Positions 52,398 through 62,476 of a stretch of 64,000 nt of DNA are shown here, piece after piece. The notes below the pieces were generated by a model. The model saw only the letters and a program-made list of their open reading frames with translations, ran no database searches and had not been told where the DNA came from. Source of the stretch: Nemopilema nomurai (lineage: Eukaryota; Cnidaria; Scyphozoa; Rhizostomeae; Rhizostomatidae); the NCBI GenBank assembly GCA_003864495.1, contig ML133434.1, forward strand, positions 42,332 to 106,331, given 5' to 3'. The translations under genes were made by a program, and so were the position numbers. How positions within the stretch are numbered: position 1 is the stretch's first letter; each line of letters begins with the position of its first letter.

Positions 52398-52660
52398 GTT
52401 TCACGTGCCTGCCCGCCATTTCTCAAATACAAACAGTGACTCGGCTTCGTGTTGCGTTCCCGGCTACGAATGCTTGAATTTTCCCGCCAAAATACAATAA
52501 CAAAGTGCTCGAGCAAGTTTATTGGCTGACAGCAATTTGTCATAAGCGAGGAAACAATAGGATGCTCGATCCAGTCTTTCTCGAAAGCTTCCCGCCATTT
52601 TGTTGTTCAATGGAACGGAGTAGCCTCACCAGTTGGCTAAGTCGCGAGAAATCACCTTGA
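52398..52660. promoter_or_regulatory. Promoter-like block, copy 4
   Basis: Same words as at 3702-3961, with the E2F-like site at 52479-52492. It lies only 166 bases from the transposon insertion. Confidence 0.3.
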
Positions 52661-52825
52661 CCTTTGATATGTTCATTTATTCTTCCCGAATGTAAAAAGT
52701 GTCGAAAAGTTAAATACTTGCATTAAATCCAATTGGAAAGCGTAGGCCTTTGAAAAGCGACTAAACATCGGGTTACATAACTTCGCTCACTTACAAAGCT
52801 CCATCTATTCAAGTTGTTCAATTAA

Positions 52826-52841
52826 AGAGGAAATGAAACCA
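52826..52841. repeat. Left terminal inverted repeat
   Basis: AGAGGAAATGAAACCA, the exact complement of 55977-55992. It directly follows the TTAA target duplication. Confidence 0.9.
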
Positions 52842-53010
52842 TTTTTTTTATTCGTTTAATCGATTTCTCCACCCACAATTGTGTAGGAAAAATAGTTCGC
52901 ATTAGCTATTTCAAGCAAGAAGACTATTAAAAACAAACTTAAACACCGCTAAACTGACAATAATTTTTCAACCAAAAAATGGCGAAGGGGGACTAGACAC
53001 TAGCGAGCTG

Positions 53011-53031
53011 TGACGTAAAGTTATGGACACG
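53011..53031. repeat. Left subterminal inverted repeat (21 bp)
   Basis: Perfect complement of 55787-55807, about 185 bases in from each end. The two regions between the terminal and subterminal repeats are of similar length but not similar sequence. A candidate transposase-binding site. Confidence 0.85.
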
Positions 53032-53101
53032 AAGCGCGCATGTTCGAGGACAACAAATTTTCTGGCAGAGTTGGCGATCGCATGTTTAGTTTTTGAATTT
53101 C

Positions 53102-53309
53102 AATTCTCACCATATTGGACGAAAGTGACACTAGCTTAGGAGTTTCCGAAGAAGAAGAGGGGACAGTTGCTGTTTACTGTGTTCCTGCCAGTCCATACCA
53201 ATTCGGCAGACACGGAATCAAGTAGCGACGAGGATAACCTAGGTCACGACGGCCTAACCCCGGCAATTTTGCGAGAGCGATACGAACAAAAAACAGAAGT
53301 TAGTTCATG
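53102..53309 (+). pseudogene. P2X7 C-terminal-like gene remnant, exon 1
   Basis: A plus-strand acidic frame (DESDTSLGVSEEEEGTVAVY then CVPASPYQF) shifts frame near 53215. It continues as DTESSSDEDNLGHDGLTPAI, LRERYEQKTEVSSW, ending at TCATG/GTAAGT. An acidic serine-rich stretch, then an SPYxF motif, then an arginine-rich helix leading into a W-C-x-C motif is the layout of cnidarian proteins with the P2X7 receptor C-terminal zinc-binding domain. The frameshift makes it a pseudogene. Confidence 0.6.
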
Positions 53310-53497
53310 GTAAGTTTATTCCATAAATGTCGCATATATGTTTAAAACTCGTTATCTTTAGTTTAAATGATGTCTAAATACTGTAGGTATCAATCGAAAT
53401 TAGCAAGCGTCATGTACAGTGCCTAGGCCAGGCCCGGAGGGTCGCACCATCGTACACTTAATTGATTATGACTATGGCATTATGGCTTTTTTTGCAG

Positions 53498-53713
53498 GTG
53501 TAGATGTTGAAAATATGAAGTTTATCATCTTGTTGGTGCTTTGGAGTGCAGATGCTGCACTGGGTTAACTTGTATTGGACGAAAGCATTGAACAAATATG
53601 TATTGCACAACATGAAGATTTCATTGCCATGTCAAATACAACTGTGTTTCGGAATGTTGGCCCACTGCGAAGGGACAGACAGGGGAGTATCACAGGAAGG
53701 CAAGCCTACACGA
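53498..53713 (+). pseudogene. P2X7 C-terminal-like gene remnant, exon 2
   Basis: Acceptor tttttttgcag precedes 53498. Joined to exon 1 it restores W-C-R-C, then a TGA where glycine (GGA) would be expected, then KYEVYHLVGALECRCC. This matches the family pattern WCxCGxC-x(n)-ECxCC, although the third cysteine is a tyrosine. A frameshift near 53570 follows, then VLDESIEQICIAQHEDFIAM, which fits the family's C-I-x-x-H-x-x-F motif. The exon ends ACGA/GTAAGT. One stop and one frameshift show that it is dead. No third exon was found. Confidence 0.6.
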
Positions 53714-54077
53714 GTAAGTAACAAAACAAATCATCTTATTTAATGAAGCAAGTCATGTATATGATTGATAGTTTTGAAAGGAAATAGTTTTGGCAGTTTT
53801 ATCTTAATCAGATATTTGAGAGCTGTAATCATTTCTACCATGGATTTCTTTTGTTTACAAGTTCAACAAGTTGTCAAATCTCCCCAGTATTACAGTATTA
53901 AAGTATTACAGTTTGGTGGATAATATTACCTATTATGTGACTTGTTCATACCTTTTCTATCATATAATTATGCAATGATGTCATCATGATAGTTTTACCT
54001 AATGTTTCCTCTTGTTTCATTGGTTACTCTTTCATAGTCATAATTTTCACACATTCTATTTGTCCCTCATTTACAAA

Positions 54078-54229
54078 TTATTCTTCTCTGTCTTCAAATT
54101 CATCCTCATCTCTTTCTGGATTCCACTCCTCATCATTTTCAGCGAAACTTTTGTAGGAATCAGAATCACTTCCTCTTCAACTGTCTTCCTTTTTTCCTGG
54201 GCTTAGTTGGCTGTCCTTGTTTTGACTCG
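54078..54229 (-). pseudogene. Transposon minus-strand coding remnant, exon 3
   Basis: Follows acceptor tttcag. It reads ESKQGQPTKPRKKGRQLKRK (nuclear-localisation-like), then shifts by one base into DSDSYKSFAENDEEWNPERD plus EDEFEDREE and a stop at 54078. A basic patch next to an acidic DSD/EEW stretch is typical of linker regions in cnidarian transposase-type proteins. Identity with Kolobok transposase is a guess. Confidence 0.4.
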
Positions 54230-54409
54230 CTGAAATTCTTTATTTTACATTATAGATAATTGATTGCCTACAAACAAAGCATAAATGAGAAAAGGGTTAC
54301 AAAAAGTAATTTATATGGAAATGAAATGGAATTTAAATTTGGCATATCAGCAAATGTTATTGTGCAAAGCGAACTTACATTATTTTGACTTGTTAATTTC
54401 CTTTTCTGT

Positions 54410-54649
54410 CTAATTATTTTCAGATTTTGGCGATTCACTCAAGTTTTTCAATCTCAAGGTTTTCACCTTGCAATCTTGACAGGCTAAACTTGACATATCT
54501 GGAAATGAAGTTGCTTCCATGCTGGTTTCTGTAAAGACTGTCTGCCATCTATCAGTTTTAGAAGATGTTGCTTCGTCGAATAATTGCTCTTGAATAGTTC
54601 CATTTGTGTATCCGCAACAGAAGCCACATTGTATTGTATCTCTTACACC
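54410..54649 (-). pseudogene. Transposon minus-strand coding remnant, exon 2
   Basis: Follows acceptor gtttttcag. It is open for about 79 codons: GVRDTIQCGFCCGYTNGTIQ, then a helix-like middle, then SSLACQDCKVKTLRLKNLSE, ending in a stop at 54410 unless spliced at CAAG/GTGAAA. Two CxxC-like clusters (CGFCC and CQDC) suggest a zinc finger. Convergent with the P2X7-like remnant. Confidence 0.45.
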
Positions 54650-55353
54650 CTGAAAAACAGAATGTGAATTTGGGCCACTACATTTATGGAATCCAGGGAC
54701 GCCACCAAAGGGGGTTTGGTAGGTGTGGTACCCCCCCCCCTACATTGGTTATTTTTGCCAGGAAACTTGCTGGATACGCTACCTGTAACTTTTTTGCAAC
54801 AATTATAACATACTAACATTTGAAACAGAAACACATAAAAGCAGCCTTTATATGAGAGTATTTATCTTGACCACACCATTAATGAGTGAGATACACCCTT
54901 TTTGTCAGCAAGAACTAATCCTTTTGGCTGCGCCCTGGGTGAATCTATACAATTTGATAAATGTTCTATATGCATATATGTATTTTGTAAACCTTCAAAT
55001 TGGAAGGGCTCAACTTTGTAGAAGATACAAAATGTTGTTTTTTAATTGCAATGCCAACATTCTAAAAAATATGTCACAATAAACAGCAATTGTTTGTTAT
55101 GAAAACTTTTATCACGTTGAGATTTTGATAAAACCAATTGTTTTGTTTAAATAGACAAAAAGTAGCGAGTTGTGTTTACTTTTATTCTGTTGTACCCAAT
55201 CTACTTATTTTGAGGGGGGAGATTTAAACACGAGCTCCACGTTTATATATTGTAGTTAACCTTGTCATTTTATGTATCGTATATTTTGCTTTATTTACAC
55301 ATTAATTAAAGGAATATATTGAAAATGAAGTAGGCAAAAAAATTAAATCTTAC
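54650..55353. other. Interior of the transposon, no gene
   Basis: Contains an 11-C run at 54731-54741 within ggtaccccc...ctacattgg, and otherwise AT-rich intron-like sequence between two minus-strand exon remnants. Confidence 0.4.
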
Positions 55354-55463
55354 CTTTCTTTTTTCCCGTTTAGACTAAGAGGTTGAATTTCCTTCATTTC
55401 TGGTATAATGCCAGAACAGCATCTCGTTGTAAAAACTTTTTGTTTGTGAAACGTCGTCCCCCT
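55354..55463 (-). pseudogene. Transposon minus-strand coding remnant, exon 1
   Basis: Between an AG (tctactag) and a donor AAAG/GTAAGA, an open frame reads RGTTFHKQKVFTTRCCSGII, then PEMKEIQPLSLNGKKE. Its phase does not join exon 2 cleanly, so an indel or a missed exon is needed. Confidence 0.3.
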
Positions 55464-55786
55464 CTAGTAGACTAGCTACGCTCCTTGTATAGCAACCTGG
55501 TTCAAAATGATCTGAGCAAAGGACGGGGTTTGAAAAGTAGCTTTGGTCAAAATTTGGCCTACGCTTTCTAACAAATTTAGTTCACTGCCGGCGTACAGTA
55601 GGGTCCTTTGGAAAGCGATGGGTGTTTAAACCCTTGGTATAACTGTCATTACAACAGCTTTTTATTGTCTAGAGTGTGTACAACACATCGTAGACCACCA
55701 CGAACCTTGGTTTTGTTACCTGGCTACATAGCTAATCTAAAGTTTCAGTACGTAGAAACGGGATGTAAATATTACGAAACGCTGCG

Positions 55787-55807
55787 CGTGTCCATAACTT
55801 TACGTCA
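55787..55807. repeat. Right subterminal inverted repeat (21 bp)
   Basis: Perfect complement of 53011-53031. Confidence 0.85.
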
Positions 55808-55976
55808 CAACATTCAAAACGAGGCTAGTTAAACAGGGCGCACCGGTGCCACTTTTTGATTGAAAAAATTGAAGTCAGTATTGCCCTCGTAGTTTAGCCA
55901 AAATTTCTCTAAACACATTGAAATTCTGGGTTATAAGGTAATTCATTACGGGGATTCAGAATTTAAAATAAAAAAT

Positions 55977-55992
55977 TGGTTTCATTTCCTCT
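55977..55992. repeat. Right terminal inverted repeat
   Basis: Exact complement of 52826-52841, followed by TTAA. Confidence 0.9.
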
Positions 55993-55996
55993 TTAA

Positions 55997-57572
55997 AAGA
56001 CATGTGTAAATCAATAACTACTTCTACTATCCATATTGCCTATATAAAATATGATCCATGCAGATTTTAAATGAAAGTTCTCGGTGTTTGCTTTTCTTCC
56101 AATTTAGTGAAGATAAACTAGGGTTATGAGGTATATATGAGGTTATAACAAGTTTGCTTTTCAAATACTGTTATGTTTTTGTACATTTTTGTGGAGAATA
56201 CTGATTCCCGGAAAAAAGCATCAGGCAAAGGGGTGCTCTACTTTTTTGAAAGCCACTAATAATTAAAACTGTGCTCACACATCTGCAAATGATCCCTTGT
56301 TGTTTGCTATTCTCATATGTTTCTTTGTAGCATTCTTTCCTTACTACACGGTTATGATCATTCAGCCTATTGATGCAAAAGGCTTAAGATTATTTCTGGG
56401 TGAGAACTATAAGGTCTCCTGTAGATCCTCCTTCATAAATTAAACTGTTAGAGATCTCTTGTCTGTTTCAAATTCTCATTGAAGATTTGTGATCTTTTTT
56501 CTTCAAATTTGGGAGTTTGGAAGCATTAGTTAATTGCCCACTGGTCTTGATTAAACCGTGAATTTTTTAGCATACCCTGGTTTTATAAGGTGATGCTAGG
56601 TTTCATATTTAATTTAGTCAAATACTAAAGGTTAATATTTTTGACAGTTCTTACATAGACTGTCAAAATGACACAATATATCTTTGCCATGTTACAGACA
56701 CAAATTGTCTCATTTTCCTATTTGGATCATTGGTTCCATTTTGCTAAGTTCCACTCTGTGAAGTAAACATCTTTTGAATCCTGAACTTACTGAACTTGGT
56801 TGTGGGCTCCTTGAACAATTCTTACCTAAAATCAGTAGAGATGATAGAGCATCAGTTTAATGGAAAGACAGAGCTTTGAAACTTTTTTGATCTATTTAGC
56901 CTTGAAAGGGCAATTAATGTAAGCATTATCCTGCACAAATTGGTTTTACTGCCCACTTTGTAGTTTAAGTGTTTTTTGTTCAAAAACATGAACTATACAT
57001 CAAGATGGAGATTGGCATTTAAACTTTCTATGTCTAGAAAACCATGATTATCAGTCATTGCTTAATTGTAGCCTAATTTTGTTAGCTTAATTTGTAGCTT
57101 AATTGTTCAAATATAGTTTAAATCAAATTAATTCAAGAGTTTGAATAAAATTTGACAAACACAATGGAATTTGAAATTTCATCAGTTTTTTCTGCTAGTA
57201 TCTGATATGAAAAGATGATTTTACAATTCTATCTAGACATACTAAGTTAAGTGACATAAGCAAGGAGTCATAGGCAGGATATGAATGATTGTATGTGCAA
57301 CTGGCACTTAATTGAAGGCTCATACATAAAGAATATGATTGAAGAGTGTATTTTCTGTTACATGCCCATTTACTCTGTTACATCCAGTTACAGTAAGGCC
57401 AAAACGTGCCAACCAACAAACACATACTAGTTGGTAAATAACAAACTTTAAGACTATACACAAAAGTCGGAATTTTTGAAGCCCTTTTCACGTAATTAGA
57501 TATTTGCAATGTGAGCGACAGGGTGTTGATAAAACTTCCATTGTGAGCGACAGCCAGCTGTATCAATCTTAC
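55997..57572. other. No gene recognised, copy 4
   Basis: Continuation of the unit after the transposon. 10-bp inverted repeat at 56639-56668. Confidence 0.35.
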
Positions 57573-57785
57573 GCCCAGGTTAGCAAGGATTGCCATAATA
57601 TCTAGCAGACTTGGCACGAGTTTAACAAACAAGAAAAAGCAGCTTATTGGAGATGGATTAACAATTTATAACATGTCCATTTATAACAGACTCGCTTTTA
57701 TAACAACATGTCCCTTACATGCCAAAAGATATAAACTCGCGACATAGATCTTGGCTAGCGTTATGCCTGCGGTGCACGTTTACAT
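57573..57785 (-). pseudogene. Possible membrane-protein first exon, broken (copy 4)
   Basis: Counterpart of 19919-20116. The second codon is TAA, and a tandem insertion of about 22 bases (two tttataac words near 57665-57688) disrupts the loop between the hydrophobic segments. Confidence 0.35.
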
Positions 57786-59823
57786 ATGCGGTGCACGTGC
57801 GCGTTTTCATAGGCTACTAGCTAATTCATCCGTTGAAGTACTGTTTCCTTCGCAAGTATCTAAATTATTTTTAATGGAAAATTGTCCACTATTATTGTTA
57901 TACACATGTAAACGAGCTTAAGTTTTATGCTGGAACGATTCATCAGAGGGCAATTCTACAATTGGACACTTCGCTTCAAACATACTGACAACTGAATCCA
58001 TGTCCAGTGTATTTTCACGTGCGCGATGAATGCCAAGCATCATCAAGCTTCCCAAATATAACGAGGCCTCCGACGAATGGCCTGTAGGCTAGGGAGAGAG
58101 ACAACGAAACAAAATTTATGATTATGCTGCACATAGAGATTTATCACACTTTTTTAAAAAGGACAGTTTCATAAGAAAAGATTTACAAGAACTCTAGCCT
58201 TAAAACTGGAAAGAAGGTTAAGAGCAAATTAAAAACAAGCTGAGGGTGTGGTACTCAGTTGTGAAACATAAAATTTAGTCTAAAAAACCTGGAGTTTTCT
58301 GTCATCTGGGATGTTTTGTCTGTGAATCTTTTTGGCAATTGAAGAGTGGTTCACTCAAAGTGTTCGTAAATGAATGGGGCCTGTACGCTCTCCTTGGTCA
58401 CAATAGGTAGAAAGTAGTTGCTTAGCTAATTTTAACTATGATGCATTAAGGTGCAATAAATCAAGGGATGTATTTACTTATTGGCAAACTCTAGCCATTG
58501 AAAGAGAGTAAAATTATTGAAAAGCCTCAAATCATTCTGAAATGGTACCTTTAGTTGGTAATGCAGAGGGATCAACTTCATCTTCTACCGTTGTCTTCGT
58601 CGTCGTCTTCGGTTTTTGTTGTTTAGTTGAGTCGCGGAGGTATTTTCAGTAACAAGCATCGAGGAGTGTATGCCAACCCTATATACCACACCTGCAAATA
58701 TTCAAAGCTAATTATACCATCTAGTAGGATATAAACCTATGTCACTGTGTTTTGTGAAAGCAGCTATAGGTATAAAGTCATGGAAGGCAAGGATTGTGTT
58801 TTTAGCCTCAGGTTGTCAACGCAGTGTCTTCTGATCTCATTCTTTATTCCAGAAACGTAGACCACACATTGAGAATGTCGATTATGCAACCTGCATCCAC
58901 TATTGCTATATTGAAATATTTTGGGAATGTAATTAGACAGAATGTTGAGATCTCGACAGGGGAAATTATGTTATTATGCCAAAGAGGGGAGACATCTCAG
59001 AGGATATCCATCAAAGTGATTGAAGTTAATACCTGTCCTTCACCACTTTGCTTGCCAAGGCAATCACTGCAAAGCTTTAAACGTTGCCCTCCACTGAGAA
59101 AAGGGAAGAGTAAGGCTGTGACTACCAGCACAAATGTAAGCGACAGTTCTCTCCATAGAACGTTAGTGTTACCAACAAAATGTAACAAGCCAAAAATGAT
59201 TTGGGCCACGAAGGGCAATGGACAAAAAAAGGCAAATTAGCAAGAAAGAAATTTAACGGCCTGTTTACCGAAAACACTCGAGAAAGCCCCCAGTACTCAC
59301 CCAATGAGAGACAATTGCAAAAATTTGCTGGAATAGTCGAAAGGCTTTGTTATTTACTAATGACTTGACTAGGCCAGCAATATCAAACGATTCATTGTTC
59401 AGAAGGGAAAAGGGCGATGATTAGCACAGTTTCAGGTTGGCTAAGTTCTTGTTCTGTTTGCAATTATGGTTCACTGTTCAGTGATAAGTACTGACGATTG
59501 CCCGTCCTGCCTAAACAGAGTAAAAAGACATCTCGGCAAATCTAATGATGTACATAAACCAATAAATCAGATAAACAGAAAGCAGAAAATAGTTCACCTA
59601 TATACCATCTCTCTTATCGATCTTAATCAACCTGTTCTTCTATATACCATCTCTCTTATCGATCCTAATCAAACTGTTCTTCCGGTTTTAGTTGGTGAAT
59701 GGAGATGATGGACTCCAAGGAATGGAAATGGACAATTTTCGAAAAACATTTCATCCGGAAAAAACAGTGAGTAGTTTTACTCACTTAGCGCGCTTTTATA
59801 TTATTTGGTTTTTTTGCTTATTA
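57786..59823. other. No gene recognised apart from a hydrophobic frame, copy 4
   Basis: 42-bp direct repeat pair at 59598-59681. A 138-codon plus frame at 58824-59240 overlaps the hydrophobic minus frame and exists only because of copy-specific indels. Confidence 0.35.
59033..59218 (-). other. Possible membrane-spanning exon, copy 4
   Basis: Counterpart of 7133-7342. Frame kept from about residue 10 onwards, with changes T-to-N and Y-to-C. Confidence 0.22.
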
Positions 59824-61380
59824 TGAGTTGTAACTTGGGTAGTTTGTTTCCTACCTGTTTCGTATGACGGTGTCCTATCACCATTCATCGCCTTGAAGTG
59901 GGGCATAGGGGCGATGAGAAACGTCGTTTCAGGTGCCTTAGGTTATTGTGTTTTTGTAATCACAATCCTCCGTTTATTGTTTAGTACCGACTATGGCCCC
60001 TCGGTCAGTACACAAGAACATTGAATAGGTATCGTAGGACGGTTATGCGATACAAAGTTGGAGAGTTTTTGCCAATAAACCAATAATTTGGAGCAACTAC
60101 ATGTGTGATTGTGATATGTATGAGTAGTAACTTGGGTAGTTTGTTTCCTACCTGTTTCGTATGACGGTGTCCTATCACCATTCATCGCCTTGAAGTGGGG
60201 CATAGGGGCGATGAGAAACGTCGTTTCAGGTGCCTTAGGTTATTGTGTTCTTTGTGCTCACAGTTACCCGTTCAACGCTTTAGTATGACTCAGCCCATGG
60301 TTAGTACGCAGGAGCATTGAATAGGTATCTGACGAGGTCTAGGGATATTCACGGAGACTAATTTTGCAATAACCAATAATTTGGAGACTACATTAACGTA
60401 ATTAAATTAATTAATGTAACGTAATTAACGTAATTAACGTAAATGGTAATTTAGGTAGCTCGTTTCTACCTGTTTCGCATGACGGTGTTCTATCACCATT
60501 CATCACCTTGAAGTGGGGCATAGGGGCGATGAGAAACGTCGTTTCAGGTGCCTTAGGTTTGTGTTCTTTGTGCTCACAGTTCCCGTTCAACGCTTAGTAT
60601 GACCTCAGCCCATTGGTTATCTACGCAGGAGCATTGAATAGGCGTATCTCGACGAGGTCTAGGGATATTCACGGGGACTAATTTTGCAATTTAACCAATA
60701 ATTTGGAACGACTACAATTAACGTAATTAAATTAATTAAGTAATTAACGTATTAACGTAATTGTAAATGGTAATTTAGGTAGCTCGTTTTCTACCTGTTT
60801 CGCATGACGGTGTTCTATCACCATTCATCACCTTGAAGTAGGGCATAGGGGTGATGAGAAACGTCGTTTCAGGTGCCTTAGGTTATTGTGTTATTTGTGA
60901 TCACAGTCCTCCGTTCAAGGCTCTAGTATGACCTCAGCCCATTGGCTCTATACGCAGCAGCATTGAATAGGCGTATCTCGAACGAGGTCTAGGGATATTC
61001 ACGGGGACTAATTTTGCAATTTAACCAATAATTTGGAACGACTACAAATAACGTAATGGTAATTTTAGTCATAATTTAAGTAATGATTAAGGTAATTGTA
61101 AATTGTGATTTAGGTAGTTCGTTTTCTACCTGTTTCGCATGACGGTGTTCCATCACCATTCATCACCTTGAAATGGGGCATAGGGGTGATGAGAAACGTC
61201 GTTTCAGGTGCCTTAGGTTATTGTGTTATTTGTGATGACAGTCCTCCGTTCAACGCTCTAGTATGACCTCTGCCTATTGGCTACATACGCAGAAGCATTG
61301 AATAAGGTGTATCTCGAACGAGATAACCAAGGGTAATGTGATTTTTACAAAGCAACCAATGATTAGGAGCGACTACACCT
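59824..61380. repeat. Stem-loop minisatellite array 4 (5 repeats)
   Basis: Repeat starts 59845, 60142, 60461, 60784 and 61120. The repeat at 60461 is a hybrid: left arm of type B (CATCACC) with right arm of type A (GGCGATG), giving one A-C mismatch. This looks like a recombinant between subfamilies. Confidence 0.9.
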
Positions 61381-62354
61381 AGTGTTAGTGGTTATATTTT
61401 ATTTGCGTTATGCTTCCTCTGTCTTCCGTGGCTAAGCGTTTCCTTTCTTCCATTTGAGCGTAGTTGGGAATTCAGGACGACGGTTTGGAAGGTGTGCTGA
61501 GGCTTTTCAGGACGATTTACAACATCTTCTAACCTGAGAGAGGTGGTAAGTAGCCAAGCAATTTGTTTCGTTGTATTCTTTCTAGGCCCCTAACATTAAT
61601 AAAGTTGCAAGTATCTCGTGCTTTATTGGTCCTCACGTCTTCAATCTTTTCTTGGGCTAGGGTATTTGGACGTTGATAAACGCTTTTCAGGTACCTTGGA
61701 CTTTTTTTACTTTTAATCACCTTCCTCTTTCAATGTTCAGCACTTACGTTCGCGAATCGAATGTAGACAACGGGTTTAGCAGGAAGAGATTGTATTTCAG
61801 AGAGTTTTTTGGAAGGATAAAGAATCTTACTTATTTTTTGGAGCTGTGTGAGTTGATGGAAAGATGTTTGGGGGAATGGGGGTGGGGGGCAGATTTTTAT
61901 GGCTTTTATTGAAACCAAGTACGTATCAGATTTTGGTACCTTTTAATATAATTTGTGTATATTTAGCCGTATCTCTAATTGATTTCTTTGACTTGACACC
62001 ACCTTCCTTGATTTTATAAAGAAATACATGCTGTTAAGTCAAAGCATTGGATATTGATTGGAAAAGCATTTTTTGAAACGGAATATGTAAAGACATAGAT
62101 TCACACAGTTTTGAAATGAAGGCAAAAGTGTCAACCTTAAGCTGTGAAAGCCAGTGACATTACGAGTGACATTATGAGTACACACTTATTGTGAACACAG
62201 AAAGGCGAAACAAAACCTTCAACTCCTTGACCCCGTAAATGTCTCGCAAATTCAACTTATTCTAAGAAAGATTTTCTTCTTTTGATTGAAGCTCTAATAA
62301 TTTCGTACCTCTTCTCTCTTAAGATATGGCTGGCGCATTTGAAAGGAGAGTATC
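61381..62354. other. No gene recognised, copy 4
   Basis: Right flank of array 4, same as 24259-25234. Confidence 0.35.
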
Positions 62355-62476
62355 ATGGCCAGTGTATTTGAATACATAGCTAGCAACCAAAACGGAAATA
62401 GAAAGACTTCAATTGTGGCAAATGGTTGGGAGACCCCATTGGAGAAGAAGACAAAGAGGCTATTTATCTGTATCAG
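62355..62476 (+). CDS. Candidate coding exon with start codon and splice donor, copy 4
   Basis: Same reading as 25235-25356, with donor GTAAGT at 62477. Confidence 0.4.

Larger units (their letters stand above)
52822..55996. mobile_element. TTAA-flanked DNA transposon, 3.17 kb (Kolobok-like or piggyBac-like)
   Basis: The element proper is 52826-55992, flanked by TTAA at 52822-52825 and 55993-55996. The other three copies have a single TTAA at the empty site (for example near 34432). The ends are perfect inverted repeats of 16 bp: AGAGGAAATGAAACCA at the left and its complement at the right. A second, subterminal inverted repeat of 21 bp, beginning tgacgtaaagttatgg, lies at 53011-53031 and 55787-55807. 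TTAA is the known target of piggyBac and Kolobok. Ends of purine-rich 5' and pyrimidine-rich 3' type favour Kolobok. Inside are two decayed convergent coding regions, so the copy cannot move by itself. Confidence 0.9.

Noticed and set aside
58824..59240. 138-codon plus frame in copy 4
   Set aside because: Open only through copy-specific indels, overlaps a hydrophobic frame on the other strand, and has no family features.
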